Positions 53,898 to 62,770 of a DNA stretch of 64,000 nt are shown here, in pieces. Position 1 is the stretch's first letter. Every line of letters begins with the position of its first letter. The notes beneath the pieces are model-generated. The model was not told the origin of the DNA, ran no database searches, and saw only the letters and a list, made by a program, of their open reading frames with translations. The position numbers and the translations under genes were made by a program. Source of the DNA: Bacillota bacterium (lineage in GTDB: Bacteria > Bacillota > UBA4882 > UBA8346); the NCBI GenBank assembly GCA_023400055.1, contig JAEXFN010000023.1, positions 1 to 64,000 of the forward strand, written 5' to 3'.

Positions 53898-54703
53898 CGG
53901 GAGTTTCCTCCTCCCGCGGCGGGTTGGCCGGTCCAGAATTCGGCATCCGGTCGCTGAACCCAGCGATATTGCGGCAGGAAAAACGGTTGGATGTAGGGAT
54001 CGCGATCGAGATGCCGGATGACCCAATAATAATACATGGCGTAGCCCGGCGCCGTCACCTGGGGATGAGTGGCCTGATCCAGCAATAGCACCGTGTCATT
54101 CTGGCGCACTTTATAAACCGTTTCCCCCGCTTCCGAGAAGCCGTAGCCATTTTCGGGTGAAAATTGATAAAAGTAAATCTCCGGCTGGGGATGGGTATGC
54201 GGCGGATAGCTCGACCACCGGCCGGGAAAATTAATGACCTCCCCGGCGACGAAGTTCGAGTCCGGGGCGATGGCGTAATCGATAACCGTCTTGACCAGCC
54301 TGGTGCCGCATTCCAGCATGCTGCCCTTGCCCCGTTCTTCAACCCGGCAATCCCGGTCGCGGAAGAAGCGCGGCGCGAAGTCCCTGGCGTTATCCGTTTT
54401 CGATACTAACAATTCGGCCGCCGCGCTCTGGCAGGTAATTCGCACCGGCATTCCGGGCGGGAGATCGAGACACCAGGGATTCTCATCCAGAAAGGAGGCC
54501 CGGCGCGCTGTTTCGGCCCGGCCGTCCCACTCAAAGCGCACTTCGCCCCGGAGCAACAGGAAAAACCGCTCCTGCGGCTCGTCGTTGGTTTCGGCCTGAC
54601 CGGCGCCCAACCGCAGCACTCCGAAGTCCATCAGCGTCCGTGGATCGCTGCGAACCACCGGATTGTAACCATACTGAAAAGCTTCTTTCTGTCGAATGTG
54701 CAT
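53894..54703 (-). CDS. iolB: 5-deoxy-glucuronate isomerase IolB
   Basis: 269-aa bicupin, the family length. PPHTHPQPEIYFYQF near 175 provides metal ligands, and LLLDQATHPQVTAPGYAMYYYW is the conserved C-terminal segment (given here in parts: LLLDQATHPQ, APGYAMYYYW). Converts 5-deoxy-glucuronate to 5-dehydro-2-deoxygluconate, the substrate of IolC, which is translationally coupled to it. ATG 54703 chosen by ribosome binding site and length. Confidence 0.92.
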   Translation of the reverse strand: MHIRQKEAFQYGYNPVVRSDPRTLMDFGVLRLGAGQAETNDEPQERFFLLLRGEVRFEWDGRAETARRASFLDENPWCLDLPPGMPVRITCQSAAAELLVSKTDNARDFAPRFFRDRDCRVEERGKGSMLECGTRLVKTVIDYAIAPDSNFVAGEVINFPGRWSSYPPHTHPQPEIYFYQFSPENGYGFSEAGETVYKVRQNDTVLLLDQATHPQVTAPGYAMYYYWVIRHLDRDPYIQPFFLPQYRWVQRPDAEFWTGQPAAGGGNSR

Positions 54704-54855
54704 CTTCGAACCTACCTTTCCTCGTTCCAATATTTTTCGATTATGCCCGCTGAAAACCCCGATCCGCGCCGGGCCAAACCGGCCGGCCCGCCCGGAACAG
54801 TTCTCGCCAAATCGCAACCGCAATGATTAAATCACCGCTCAGCGACTCTCGCTCT

Positions 54856-55539
54856 TCAGGGGAGAGACTCTAAAATCCGGCGCGCCGCGGTGAATCCGGT
54901 CCGTGCGCTATTATACACCGGCACGCGGCTGTTCTGTAGCGAGGCTTCGAGCACCGACATGGAGACTTGGGCCATGACAATGGCGTCCACTTCTTCGGAC
55001 AGGCGGTCAATGGCCTCGAGTAACATTTGATTATGCTTCTCGGGATTGCCGGCCCGCAAGATTTTAAAAGCCTCGCTGCACAATACCGTTTGGATGCGAA
55101 TCTCCTTCCCGGCCTCAGCGGCCGCCTGCCGCAGCAGTCGTTCCGATGACGGAACGGTGCTCGGCAAGGTAGCCAACAGGCCGATCCGCCTGCCTTGTTG
55201 CACCGCCAGATCCATCATCGGCCGATCGATCTGCAACAGCGGCGTCTGGATCATCGGTCTGGCCACTTCCACGGCATAATTGAAAGTAGAACAGGCCAGC
55301 ATGATCAGATCGACTCCGGCCTCTTCCAAAAAATGCGCATAGGTGACGAATTTAAAATAATTCGCCTTGGGAATGGTTCCGGGCGGCGCCGCCAGGTTAT
55401 CCCGCTGCACCGTGTCGTCGCCAAAATGCATGACGCTGACTTCGGGGATGATTTCGGCGATGTACTTCTGAACCGTTTGTGAGGTAAAAACCGCCGCATG
55501 AATGATTCCCAACGTTTTTGAACTCAGATCCTTGGGCAT
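54856..55539 (-). CDS. Asp/Glu racemase superfamily protein lacking the second catalytic cysteine
   Basis: 227 aa. The first catalytic cysteine is present in LACSTFNYA near 82. Where family members carry the second (usually GCTH or GCT), this protein reads MAQVSM near 190. A two-base racemase mechanism is therefore unlikely. One-cysteine members of the superfamily include decarboxylases and isomerases. It overlaps the FGGY kinase by 16 bp and precedes iolB. Substrate unknown, probably a sugar acid in this context. Confidence 0.82.
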   Translation of the reverse strand: MPKDLSSKTLGIIHAAVFTSQTVQKYIAEIIPEVSVMHFGDDTVQRDNLAAPPGTIPKANYFKFVTYAHFLEEAGVDLIMLACSTFNYAVEVARPMIQTPLLQIDRPMMDLAVQQGRRIGLLATLPSTVPSSERLLRQAAAEAGKEIRIQTVLCSEAFKILRAGNPEKHNQMLLEAIDRLSEEVDAIVMAQVSMSVLEASLQNSRVPVYNSARTGFTAARRILESLP

Positions 55540-57125
55540 GATGATTCTCCTCTCACCGGATGGTATGGTTCCTGCTCGTCATTACAAGCGCCATTCAAAC
55601 GGACATCATTCTCCAAAGCTTCATTGATGCCGGACAGGCGTTCGTAAACCCTTTTATAAACTTGGAACAAGCGCTCATAACGCTGCTTCACCTCGGGACG
55701 CGGCTCAAATCGTTTACGGACCCGATAGGTTTGCCGGTTGGCGTCCAGCCCGTCCTGATAAATCCCGACCCCGAGCCCGGCCAATAAAGCCGCGCCCAGA
55801 GCGGTCGCCTCGGCGATGTCCGGAACTTCAATGGGCAATCCGGTGATATCCGCTTTGGTTTGGAGCCAAAATTCATTTCGGGAGCCTCCGCCGATGGCGG
55901 TGATTTGGCGCAGCGGGTAACCGGCGCTTTCCTTTAAACCGTCGATCATGCCTTTGATCTCAAAGCACAGCCCCTCGATCACCGCTCGCATCATCTCCGG
56001 GGCATTATGGTTTAGGCGCAAACCGAGCCACGCCCCGCGCGAAGTGGGATCCCAGTGCGGGTAACTGCCTCCCCGCAAATGCGGCAGGAATAACAGGCCG
56101 TTCGCGCCGGCCGCTGTCCGCCCGACCCGCTCAAATACCGCCTCATAAGACAACGATGGCCGTCCCTCTCCCCAATCGCTCAAGCCAGCGATATGCCGGA
56201 GCGCCCAATCGACCGTCGCGCCCGATCCCGTTAAACCGCCGCCGATATACAGATGTTCGGCGTCAACGTAGCGGCCGATCGAAAAGCCTTTAAATTCGGC
56301 GGTCGGCGGAAGCTGCTCCTTCAGCAAGGTGTGGATGCTTTCCGCCGTGCCCGAAGAGTTGATCAGCCGCTCTCCCCATAACAATCCGGCTGCCAGGGAA
56401 CCGCAGAAATGATCGTGCCCGCCCGTTACCACCGGAGTTCCCTCGGCCAAACCGGTCAAGGCGGCCGCCGCCCGGGTGATCCGGCCGATGATCGTCCCGC
56501 TGGGATAAAGCGGCGCAAAGAAAGAAGCCTCGATTCCCAAAGCATACAGTATCGTCTCCGACCAGGCGCGAGAGGAAATGTCCATGGCCAGCGTACGGCA
56601 GCCGATCGAATAATCGGTAGCGTACTGGCCGGTCAGTTGATAGTACAGATAATCCGGGATACAAAGCCATTTCGCGGCGCGGCGAAAAAGTTCCGGCTGA
56701 TTTTGCTTCAGCCAAAGGAGCTTGGTGAGCGAATTTAATGGACTGATGAACATGCCGGTTATTCGATAGACCCGATCCGCGCCGAGCCGAGCTTTGATCA
56801 TTTGGGACTGGGGCAAAGAACGCTGGTCGAAATAGGGGATGATGGGCCCGGCCGGCTCGCCGTGAGCGTCCACCAACAGGCCGGACTCGGCCATACTGGC
56901 GATGGCGATTGCGGCAATGTCCCGTCCGGCCGCTCCCTCGTTCAATACCTGGCGAATCATGGCCGCGACGTTTCCCCAGAGTTCGCCGGGATTATAGACG
57001 ACCCCGTATCCGTCGGAATGATTAATGGTTTCGACCTTTGCGGTCGCGATCGCCTTGCCGCGCTGGTCAAAGAGGATCGTTTTCCAATGCGTGGTGCCGA
57101 TATCGATTCCAAGCAATAAGGCCAA
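55524..57125 (-). CDS. FGGY-family carbohydrate kinase
   Basis: 533 aa. Actin-like fold with the phosphate loop GIDIGTTHWKT near residue 6, GGHDHFCGSLAAGL near 240 and the C-terminal FGGY motif GGGSRNEFWLQ near 408. It phosphorylates a ketose or sugar acid with ATP. The GGHDH segment does not match xylulokinase, glycerol kinase or gluconokinase closely enough for me to name a substrate. TTG start at 57125, nine bases after AGGAGG. An apulose or aldonate kinase role would fit the neighbours but is unproven. Confidence 0.88.
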   Translation of the reverse strand: MALLLGIDIGTTHWKTILFDQRGKAIATAKVETINHSDGYGVVYNPGELWGNVAAMIRQVLNEGAAGRDIAAIAIASMAESGLLVDAHGEPAGPIIPYFDQRSLPQSQMIKARLGADRVYRITGMFISPLNSLTKLLWLKQNQPELFRRAAKWLCIPDYLYYQLTGQYATDYSIGCRTLAMDISSRAWSETILYALGIEASFFAPLYPSGTIIGRITRAAAALTGLAEGTPVVTGGHDHFCGSLAAGLLWGERLINSSGTAESIHTLLKEQLPPTAEFKGFSIGRYVDAEHLYIGGGLTGSGATVDWALRHIAGLSDWGEGRPSLSYEAVFERVGRTAAGANGLLFLPHLRGGSYPHWDPTSRGAWLGLRLNHNAPEMMRAVIEGLCFEIKGMIDGLKESAGYPLRQITAIGGGSRNEFWLQTKADITGLPIEVPDIAEATALGAALLAGLGVGIYQDGLDANRQTYRVRKRFEPRPEVKQRYERLFQVYKRVYERLSGINEALENDVRLNGACNDEQEPYHPVRGESSCPRI

Positions 57126-57263
57126 TTGAGTCTCCTCCTGCCCGCAACTCTTTGACGCCTGTTTTGACCAATCATAAAGCTGGACGCAAAAATCTCACCC
57201 CATACGATTTGCAGATATGGGTCGAGCGGCAGATAATACGCTGCCACATCGTCGCGCCGACTT

Positions 57264-58544
57264 TCAGCTTTCTTCTCCGACCAGCGGTAACATATCGCCG
57301 GCTTGCCGCAGGATGGCGATCTCCTTCCGGCTGGGTCCTAATATCCGCAAGGCCTGATCGAAAGCCTGTTGCGGCGTTGCCGCATAATGGAAACCCAGGC
57401 GCTCGATATCCACCCGGCTGATACCGCGAGCGACCAGAAATCCTGTGGCCTTTTCGGCGATGACCCGGCCGGCCTGGACCATGTGACAGGCCACCGATTT
57501 ATTGATCCAACCCCGATCGACCATTTTTAAGGTATCCGCCACCGTGGTATAACCGTATTGCAAAACCTCGGGATGACTCTTGGAAACCCCTTCGGGACAT
57601 TCAGCGACCTGAATGACCACTCCGCCCGGCTTGACCACGAAGTCGACCGGAGTCATTGCCTTAATCGCCTGCCAGTATTCGATATCCGTTCCATACGAAT
57701 CCACGATGACCAGATCGGCTGGCCGCGGAATGCTGACCCCATGAACTCTTTTGCAGATTTCGGTGCCGGCGCGATGGGCGCGGACCGGATCGCCGCTGAC
57801 CACTCCGACGATTTGATTTTGATTGTTCAAAATTACATTAATGATCGCCTTCAGTCCGGCCGTGAGCGCGATCTGATCGATCGCCCGCCGCACCCGGTTT
57901 TCGGCGACCCCGAAGATCCTGGCGGTAGGTTCGGTTACCATTTGCCAATGCATCGCGCCGGCGGTCTTCTCACCGCAGACACCGGGAACGATGATTTTTC
58001 CGCCGCCAGAAAAACCGGCCACCGCATGGGGAATAATCATGCCGATCCCGATGATGAAATCCGCCTGTTGCAGCTGACGGTTGACCCAGACCGGGATTCC
58101 CGATTCCGTGCTGCCGGCATAATAGAGATTTTGTTCTTCGGCCCAATGATGACACGCAACGCGGAACCGGCGCAACGTTTCCCGGCCCAACTTGCTGCCG
58201 AGCTCTTCCTCGCTCAATTTCCGATGAGTCCCGGTGGCGATTAAAAATTCGATCTGCCCATCGGTTATGCCGGCATTATAAAGCTCACGCAGCAAATGCG
58301 GAATGATCTTGGCCGCCGGGGTGGCCCGGGTATTATCATCGCATAAAATCAAAACCTTTTCCGTCCCAACCAGCTGGCGGGAGAGCCTGGGCATCCCGAT
58401 CGGATTTTGGAGACTGTCCTGAATCAATCGCGCTTCATCAGCGACGGGAACCTCGCTACCCCCTTCAAAGATGCCCATCAAGTCCTGCTCCGGAATGGTT
58501 AACGTTCCCGTCCAGGTATACGGAAATTGATAACGCAAGCTCAT
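57264..58544 (-). CDS. LarA-family nickel-pincer racemase/epimerase homologue
   Basis: 426 aa. His107 (ATGTHRK), His173 (IIPHAVAGFSGGGK), Lys183 and His199 line up with LarA His108, His174, Lys184 and His200, the residues that hold the nickel pincer cofactor and act on the hydroxyacid. So a 2-hydroxy-acid racemase or epimerase is likely. In a sugar operon this may be a sugar-acid epimerase rather than lactate racemase. The cofactor genes larB, larC and larE are not in the window. ATG 58544 lies almost on its GGAGG, and TTG two codons later is the alternative. Confidence 0.88.
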   Translation of the reverse strand: MSLRYQFPYTWTGTLTIPEQDLMGIFEGGSEVPVADEARLIQDSLQNPIGMPRLSRQLVGTEKVLILCDDNTRATPAAKIIPHLLRELYNAGITDGQIEFLIATGTHRKLSEEELGSKLGRETLRRFRVACHHWAEEQNLYYAGSTESGIPVWVNRQLQQADFIIGIGMIIPHAVAGFSGGGKIIVPGVCGEKTAGAMHWQMVTEPTARIFGVAENRVRRAIDQIALTAGLKAIINVILNNQNQIVGVVSGDPVRAHRAGTEICKRVHGVSIPRPADLVIVDSYGTDIEYWQAIKAMTPVDFVVKPGGVVIQVAECPEGVSKSHPEVLQYGYTTVADTLKMVDRGWINKSVACHMVQAGRVIAEKATGFLVARGISRVDIERLGFHYAATPQQAFDQALRILGPSRKEIAILRQAGDMLPLVGEES

Positions 58545-58707
58545 TCCTCCTCCGAATCCGTTATGCTTTCCCGACTCCGCCGAATATGGCGATGCGTTTT
58601 TTCACCGTTTCATTAACTCCAAGCGGGGGATCAGCTCCAGCCAGCTTAGACTGTGGGAAGTGTTTTGGCGGCGTGGACAAAAGCATCGCTCATGAGCGAC
58701 GGCCGGC

Positions 58708-59556
58708 TCACTTGATCGCTCCCATCGTCATCCCTTTTACCACGTATTTCTGTAAGAAGATGAAGATAATCATGATCGGAAGGCTGGCCAACATCGAAAA
58801 GGCCATCATCGCGGCCCAATCGGTCACAAACTCCGACAGCAGGCTATAAATGGCCATCGTAATGACCCGGTTGCTCCAGGATTCCACCAGGATCATGGCG
58901 AACAGAAATTCATTCCAGGCCAGCAAGAACGTATACAAACCGGTTCCGACCATTGCCGGGAAGCTCAACCGCACCGTGACCCGCCACACCGCTTGCAACC
59001 GGGTGCATCCGTCGACCATCGCCGCTTCTTCCAGTTCTTCGGGGAGATCGGCAAAGTAGTTGCGAAGCATCAAGATGCAAAAAGGCAGGCAAAACGAGAG
59101 ATAAACCAGGATCAAAGCGAGCAGAGTATCATAGAGGCCCAACGCCACCATCACTTTGAAATAGGGTATGGTCAACAACACCAACGGAAAGGTCTGGGTA
59201 ATCAGCAAAAATGTAATCAACCAGTGTTTCCCCGGGAATTTAAACCGGGCGATGCCGTAGCCCGCCAGCGTGCCGAAGAATAAAGCCAGCAATGTAACGA
59301 CAATCGAGATAAAATAACTATTCCAAAAGCATTGCAAGTAACGCGGTTCCGAAAAGACTTTCAGATAAGAGGCGGCCGTGAATATCTTCGGCAGCCAAGC
59401 CGGCGGAATCCGCATCACTTCCACGTTAGTCCGGAAGGATACGCTCAACATCCAGAATATGGGCAGGGCGAGCACCAGTGTCGTAAGTATCAAACCCACA
59501 TACAATAAAGTCTTAGTCAGCCAGGAAAGCGATCTTGCGGAAACGGCCACGTTCAT
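58708..59556 (-). CDS. CUT1 sugar ABC transporter permease (MalG type), operon at 52.8-63.7 kb
   Basis: 282 aa, six helices, EAA loop EELEEAAMVDGCTRLQAVWRV near 185 (core EEAAMVDGCT). The ATG at 59556 overlaps the stop of the partner permease by 4 bp. No ATPase gene in the operon, so a shared ATPase must be used. Confidence 0.92.
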   Translation of the reverse strand: MNVAVSARSLSWLTKTLLYVGLILTTLVLALPIFWMLSVSFRTNVEVMRIPPAWLPKIFTAASYLKVFSEPRYLQCFWNSYFISIVVTLLALFFGTLAGYGIARFKFPGKHWLITFLLITQTFPLVLLTIPYFKVMVALGLYDTLLALILVYLSFCLPFCILMLRNYFADLPEELEEAAMVDGCTRLQAVWRVTVRLSFPAMVGTGLYTFLLAWNEFLFAMILVESWSNRVITMAIYSLLSEFVTDWAAMMAFSMLASLPIMIIFIFLQKYVVKGMTMGAIK

Positions 59557-60455
59557 CCCTCCTCTTTTCTTACCCGCTGGATATAGATCAGGCTGAAGAC
59601 CAATAAAATCAGGAACATCATTACGGCTTCAGCCGATGCATAGCCCCAGCGGAGTGAACGGAATGCCAGATTGTAAATGTGGGTCGTCAATACTTCCGAT
59701 GAGTTGATGGGTCCGCCGCCCGTCATGGCGAAAATGATGTCAAAGTGTCTGAAGGTCCAGATCGTATCCAGTAATCCCACCGTCATCACTGTCCCTTTCA
59801 AGCAGGGCAGGGTGATATGAAAGAACGATCGCAGCGGCGTCGCGCCGTCGATCATTCCCGCCTCATACAATTCCTCGGGGATCGCCTGCAGGGCCGCGAG
59901 GAGCATGACCATGGTGAAAGGAAAGCCGCGCCAAATGTTGACCAGCGTTACTGACAGCAACGAAAAGGAGGGGTTCCCCAACCAGTTCAGATTCACTCCC
60001 TGATGCATCAGGCCCAATGAGATCAGCAAGCCGTTTAACATTCCGAAGGGATTATAAATCAATACCCAGATCATCGCCGCGACAGTGGGAGCGATCAACC
60101 ACGGTATAATCAAAATGCCACGAAAGATATTCCGGACGCCATGGCTCAACGGTTGATGCAGCATGAGCGCCAAGCCCAAGCCGATCACGAAATGAAAAAG
60201 CACACTGCCGAGGGTGAAACAACAAGTCTGGAGCAATGCTTTGAAAAAAATCGGGTCGCCCATCAGCTGGCTATAATTGGTATACCCGATAAAGGTTTCG
60301 CGGGTGGCCTCGACCTCGAAAAAGCTCAAGCGGATCACCTGAAACAAGGGATAAACCAGCAATATCAGCAGAATCAGCAACGCCGGCGCGACGAAAAAGT
60401 AGGCTTGGGCCTCTTTGGGCAAGGGTTTCTTCAGCAGCAAGCTGTTCCTAGTCAT
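59553..60455 (-). CDS. CUT1 sugar ABC transporter permease (MalF type), operon at 52.8-63.7 kb
   Basis: 300 aa, six helices, EAA loop ELYEAGMIDGATPLRSFFHI near 195 (core EAGMIDGAT). ATG 60455 with GGGAGGAG. Follows the binding-protein gene. Confidence 0.92.
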   Translation of the reverse strand: MTRNSLLLKKPLPKEAQAYFFVAPALLILLILLVYPLFQVIRLSFFEVEATRETFIGYTNYSQLMGDPIFFKALLQTCCFTLGSVLFHFVIGLGLALMLHQPLSHGVRNIFRGILIIPWLIAPTVAAMIWVLIYNPFGMLNGLLISLGLMHQGVNLNWLGNPSFSLLSVTLVNIWRGFPFTMVMLLAALQAIPEELYEAGMIDGATPLRSFFHITLPCLKGTVMTVGLLDTIWTFRHFDIIFAMTGGGPINSSEVLTTHIYNLAFRSLRWGYASAEAVMMFLILLVFSLIYIQRVRKEEG

Positions 60456-60557
60456 TGAAAACTCCTCCCGCCTGCAAAATCCATCCTGGTTCGCAAATCA
60501 GGCAAATTCAGTAGAAATAGGGGGAGAGGACGATGCCCCTCCCCATACCAAAACCGG

Positions 60558-61832
60558 TTACTTTTTGGAAATGAGTTCGTTCCATTGGGTCGCGGCGTCA
60601 TCCAGCGCTTGTTTGGCGCTTTTTTTGCCGAGGATTACGTTTTGGACTTCAACGGTCAAAATCTTGTTCAATTCGACCTGATGCGGCAGATGGGGCAGGG
60701 CCACGGCATTGGGTTGATCCATCTGCTTGAGAAATGCTTGCATATATTTGTTCTCTTTAACGAAGGGTCTGGCCCCCGCGATCTTGTTGGCCGGCAGATC
60801 GCCGCTGACTGTGCAGTAAATTTCGCTGCCAACCGGCCCGCTCGCGAATTTGATGAAACGCCAAGCGGCATCCAGCTTCTTTCGATCTTTGGCGGTGGTA
60901 ACCGGAATGCCGTACAATGAGCCGCGGACGATCGTTCCGCTGGTAACTCCGGTGGGAAGGGTAGTGATGCCAAAATCCTTATTGGGATTTAAGCCTTTTT
61001 GAATGTTGATTCCCCACGGTCCCTCGAACATCAGCGCGACATTGCCGGCGGCGAAATTGCCCCGTTTCTCCTTTTCCCCGTTGGAAAGGACACCGGGGAC
61101 GGCTACCTTCTGTTTGTTCACTAGATCAGCGTAAAACTCCACTGCTTTGATCCCCGCCGGGCTGTTGAAGGCGGCCTTGTTCTTATCGACAATCTTGGTA
61201 CCGGATTGAAGCATCAACGGGTAAATGTCATAGGTCAGATTGGTCGGCGGTTCGGTCTGCAAGGTGCAGGTGAGCGCATACTGATTCTTCTCGGGCTTGG
61301 TCACCTTTTTAGCGACCTCCACCAGTTCGTCCCAAGTTTTGGGAGGGGCCGCGATCCCTTCCGCTTTTAAAATTTCCGGGTTGTAATACAGGGCGACGCA
61401 ACCGCCATGGACCGGCAGATAATAGAACTTTCCGCCGACTTTCTGTTTGAAGGCGTCATAGTACTGATCCATGAAGTTCGCCGGTTCTTTCTTGATCAGC
61501 GGATCGATCGGCGTAATCATTTTGGCCTGAGCGAATTCGCCAACCCAATCCACCTGCATCAAGATGACCTCCGGGAGCCGCTGGGCCTGGGCCAGCGTGA
61601 CCAGCTTGTCGTAGAAACCGTTGAACGGGGCATCGACGATTTCCACGCTGACATCGGGATTCGCTTTTTCAAACTCCGCCTTGAGCTTGTTCAACACCGC
61701 TATCCCGATCTCCGGCCCTTTCCATTCCATCCAACGGATGACCGTTTTCGACGCCGCATACGAGGTGGGCAGGATCCCGATCGACAACACCATAACCAAA
61801 ATCAACAGGCCTAGCAACGTCTTTCTTTTCAT
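60558..61832 (-). CDS. CUT1 extracellular sugar-binding protein, operon at 52.8-63.7 kb
   Basis: 424 aa, signal peptide (LLGLLILVMVLSIGILPTSYA) and type-1 solute-binding fold (RWMEWKGPEIGIAVLNKL, VLMQVDWVGEFA). Delivers the operon's substrate to the two permeases. ATG 61832 with AGGAGG. The ligand should reveal the pathway, but the sequence alone does not tell. Confidence 0.92.
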   Translation of the reverse strand: MKRKTLLGLLILVMVLSIGILPTSYAASKTVIRWMEWKGPEIGIAVLNKLKAEFEKANPDVSVEIVDAPFNGFYDKLVTLAQAQRLPEVILMQVDWVGEFAQAKMITPIDPLIKKEPANFMDQYYDAFKQKVGGKFYYLPVHGGCVALYYNPEILKAEGIAAPPKTWDELVEVAKKVTKPEKNQYALTCTLQTEPPTNLTYDIYPLMLQSGTKIVDKNKAAFNSPAGIKAVEFYADLVNKQKVAVPGVLSNGEKEKRGNFAAGNVALMFEGPWGINIQKGLNPNKDFGITTLPTGVTSGTIVRGSLYGIPVTTAKDRKKLDAAWRFIKFASGPVGSEIYCTVSGDLPANKIAGARPFVKENKYMQAFLKQMDQPNAVALPHLPHQVELNKILTVEVQNVILGKKSAKQALDDAATQWNELISKK

Positions 61833-61954
61833 TCAACTTTCCTCCTCTGTATTTCTTAATTTACCATCGGCAACGCCCTGTACCGCCCCTTTCACCTCCA
61901 CCTGCCAGATTTACGATTCTCCAGCTGTAGTTGGCACGCCAATAAAGCAATGGT

Positions 61955-62770
61955 TCAACGGGTCAACTCGGCCAATGCCTGCCGCAGTTGTTCATCAGTG
62001 GGCGTCTTGCCGTGCCATTCCGCTTTGCCCTCCATGAAAGACACCCCTTTGCCCTTGACGGTGTTGGCGATGACCGCCAACGGCCGATCGGCGGCACCCG
62101 GCGCCGTCAATGCGGCGATCAGTTCCTCCAGGTTATGGCCGTCGACGGTCCGGACTTCCCAGCCGAAAGCCGCCCATTTGGCCGGGAGATTGCCCAGATC
62201 CATGACCTTCGCTGTCGTCCCGTCCAGTTGAACCCGGTTCCAGTCGACGATGGCAGTGAGATTGCTCAGGTGATAATGCGCCGCGCTCAGAGCCGCCTCC
62301 CAAACCTGGCCCTCATCGCACTCCCCGTCTCCCAGCACCACAAAGGTCCGATTGGAGTGATGCTCCAGCTTTTCGTAAAGAGCCATGCCCACGCCGACCG
62401 ATAGGCCTTGGCCGAGCGAACCGGTGGCTACCTCGAGCCCCGGCAGCCGTTTGCTGTCGGGATGGCCCTGCAACCGCGAACCTTTTTGGCGCAGCGTCTT
62501 CAATTCCGCGGCGGGGAAGTACCCCAGCCTGGCCATGATCGCGTACAACGGCGGACAGGCATGCCCCTTGGAAAGGATGAAATGATCGCGCCCGGCCCAG
62601 CGCGGGTTCGCCGGATCGTGTTTCAGTACCGCGCCAAATAATGCCACCAGAATATCAGCCACTGAGCAGGAACCGCCCGGGTGCCCGCTACCGGCCTGAT
62701 GAATCATTTCCAGCGCGTCCCGCCGGATCTGCCGGGCCAGCTCTTCCAGTTCTCGGGGTTCCTTTTTCAT
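61955..62770 (-). CDS. Transketolase, N-terminal (thiamine diphosphate) subunit
   Basis: 271 aa, half-length transketolase. GSGHPGGSCS near 28, GDGECDEGQVWEA near 148 and the WNRVQLDG segment bind thiamine diphosphate and metal. Complements the C-terminal subunit encoded just upstream, whose stop it overlaps (ATGA). Split transketolases include dedicated catabolic enzymes such as apulose-4-phosphate transketolase, as well as pentose-phosphate enzymes. Confidence 0.92.
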   Translation of the reverse strand: MKKEPRELEELARQIRRDALEMIHQAGSGHPGGSCSVADILVALFGAVLKHDPANPRWAGRDHFILSKGHACPPLYAIMARLGYFPAAELKTLRQKGSRLQGHPDSKRLPGLEVATGSLGQGLSVGVGMALYEKLEHHSNRTFVVLGDGECDEGQVWEAALSAAHYHLSNLTAIVDWNRVQLDGTTAKVMDLGNLPAKWAAFGWEVRTVDGHNLEELIAALTAPGAADRPLAVIANTVKGKGVSFMEGKAEWHGKTPTDEQLRQALAELTR

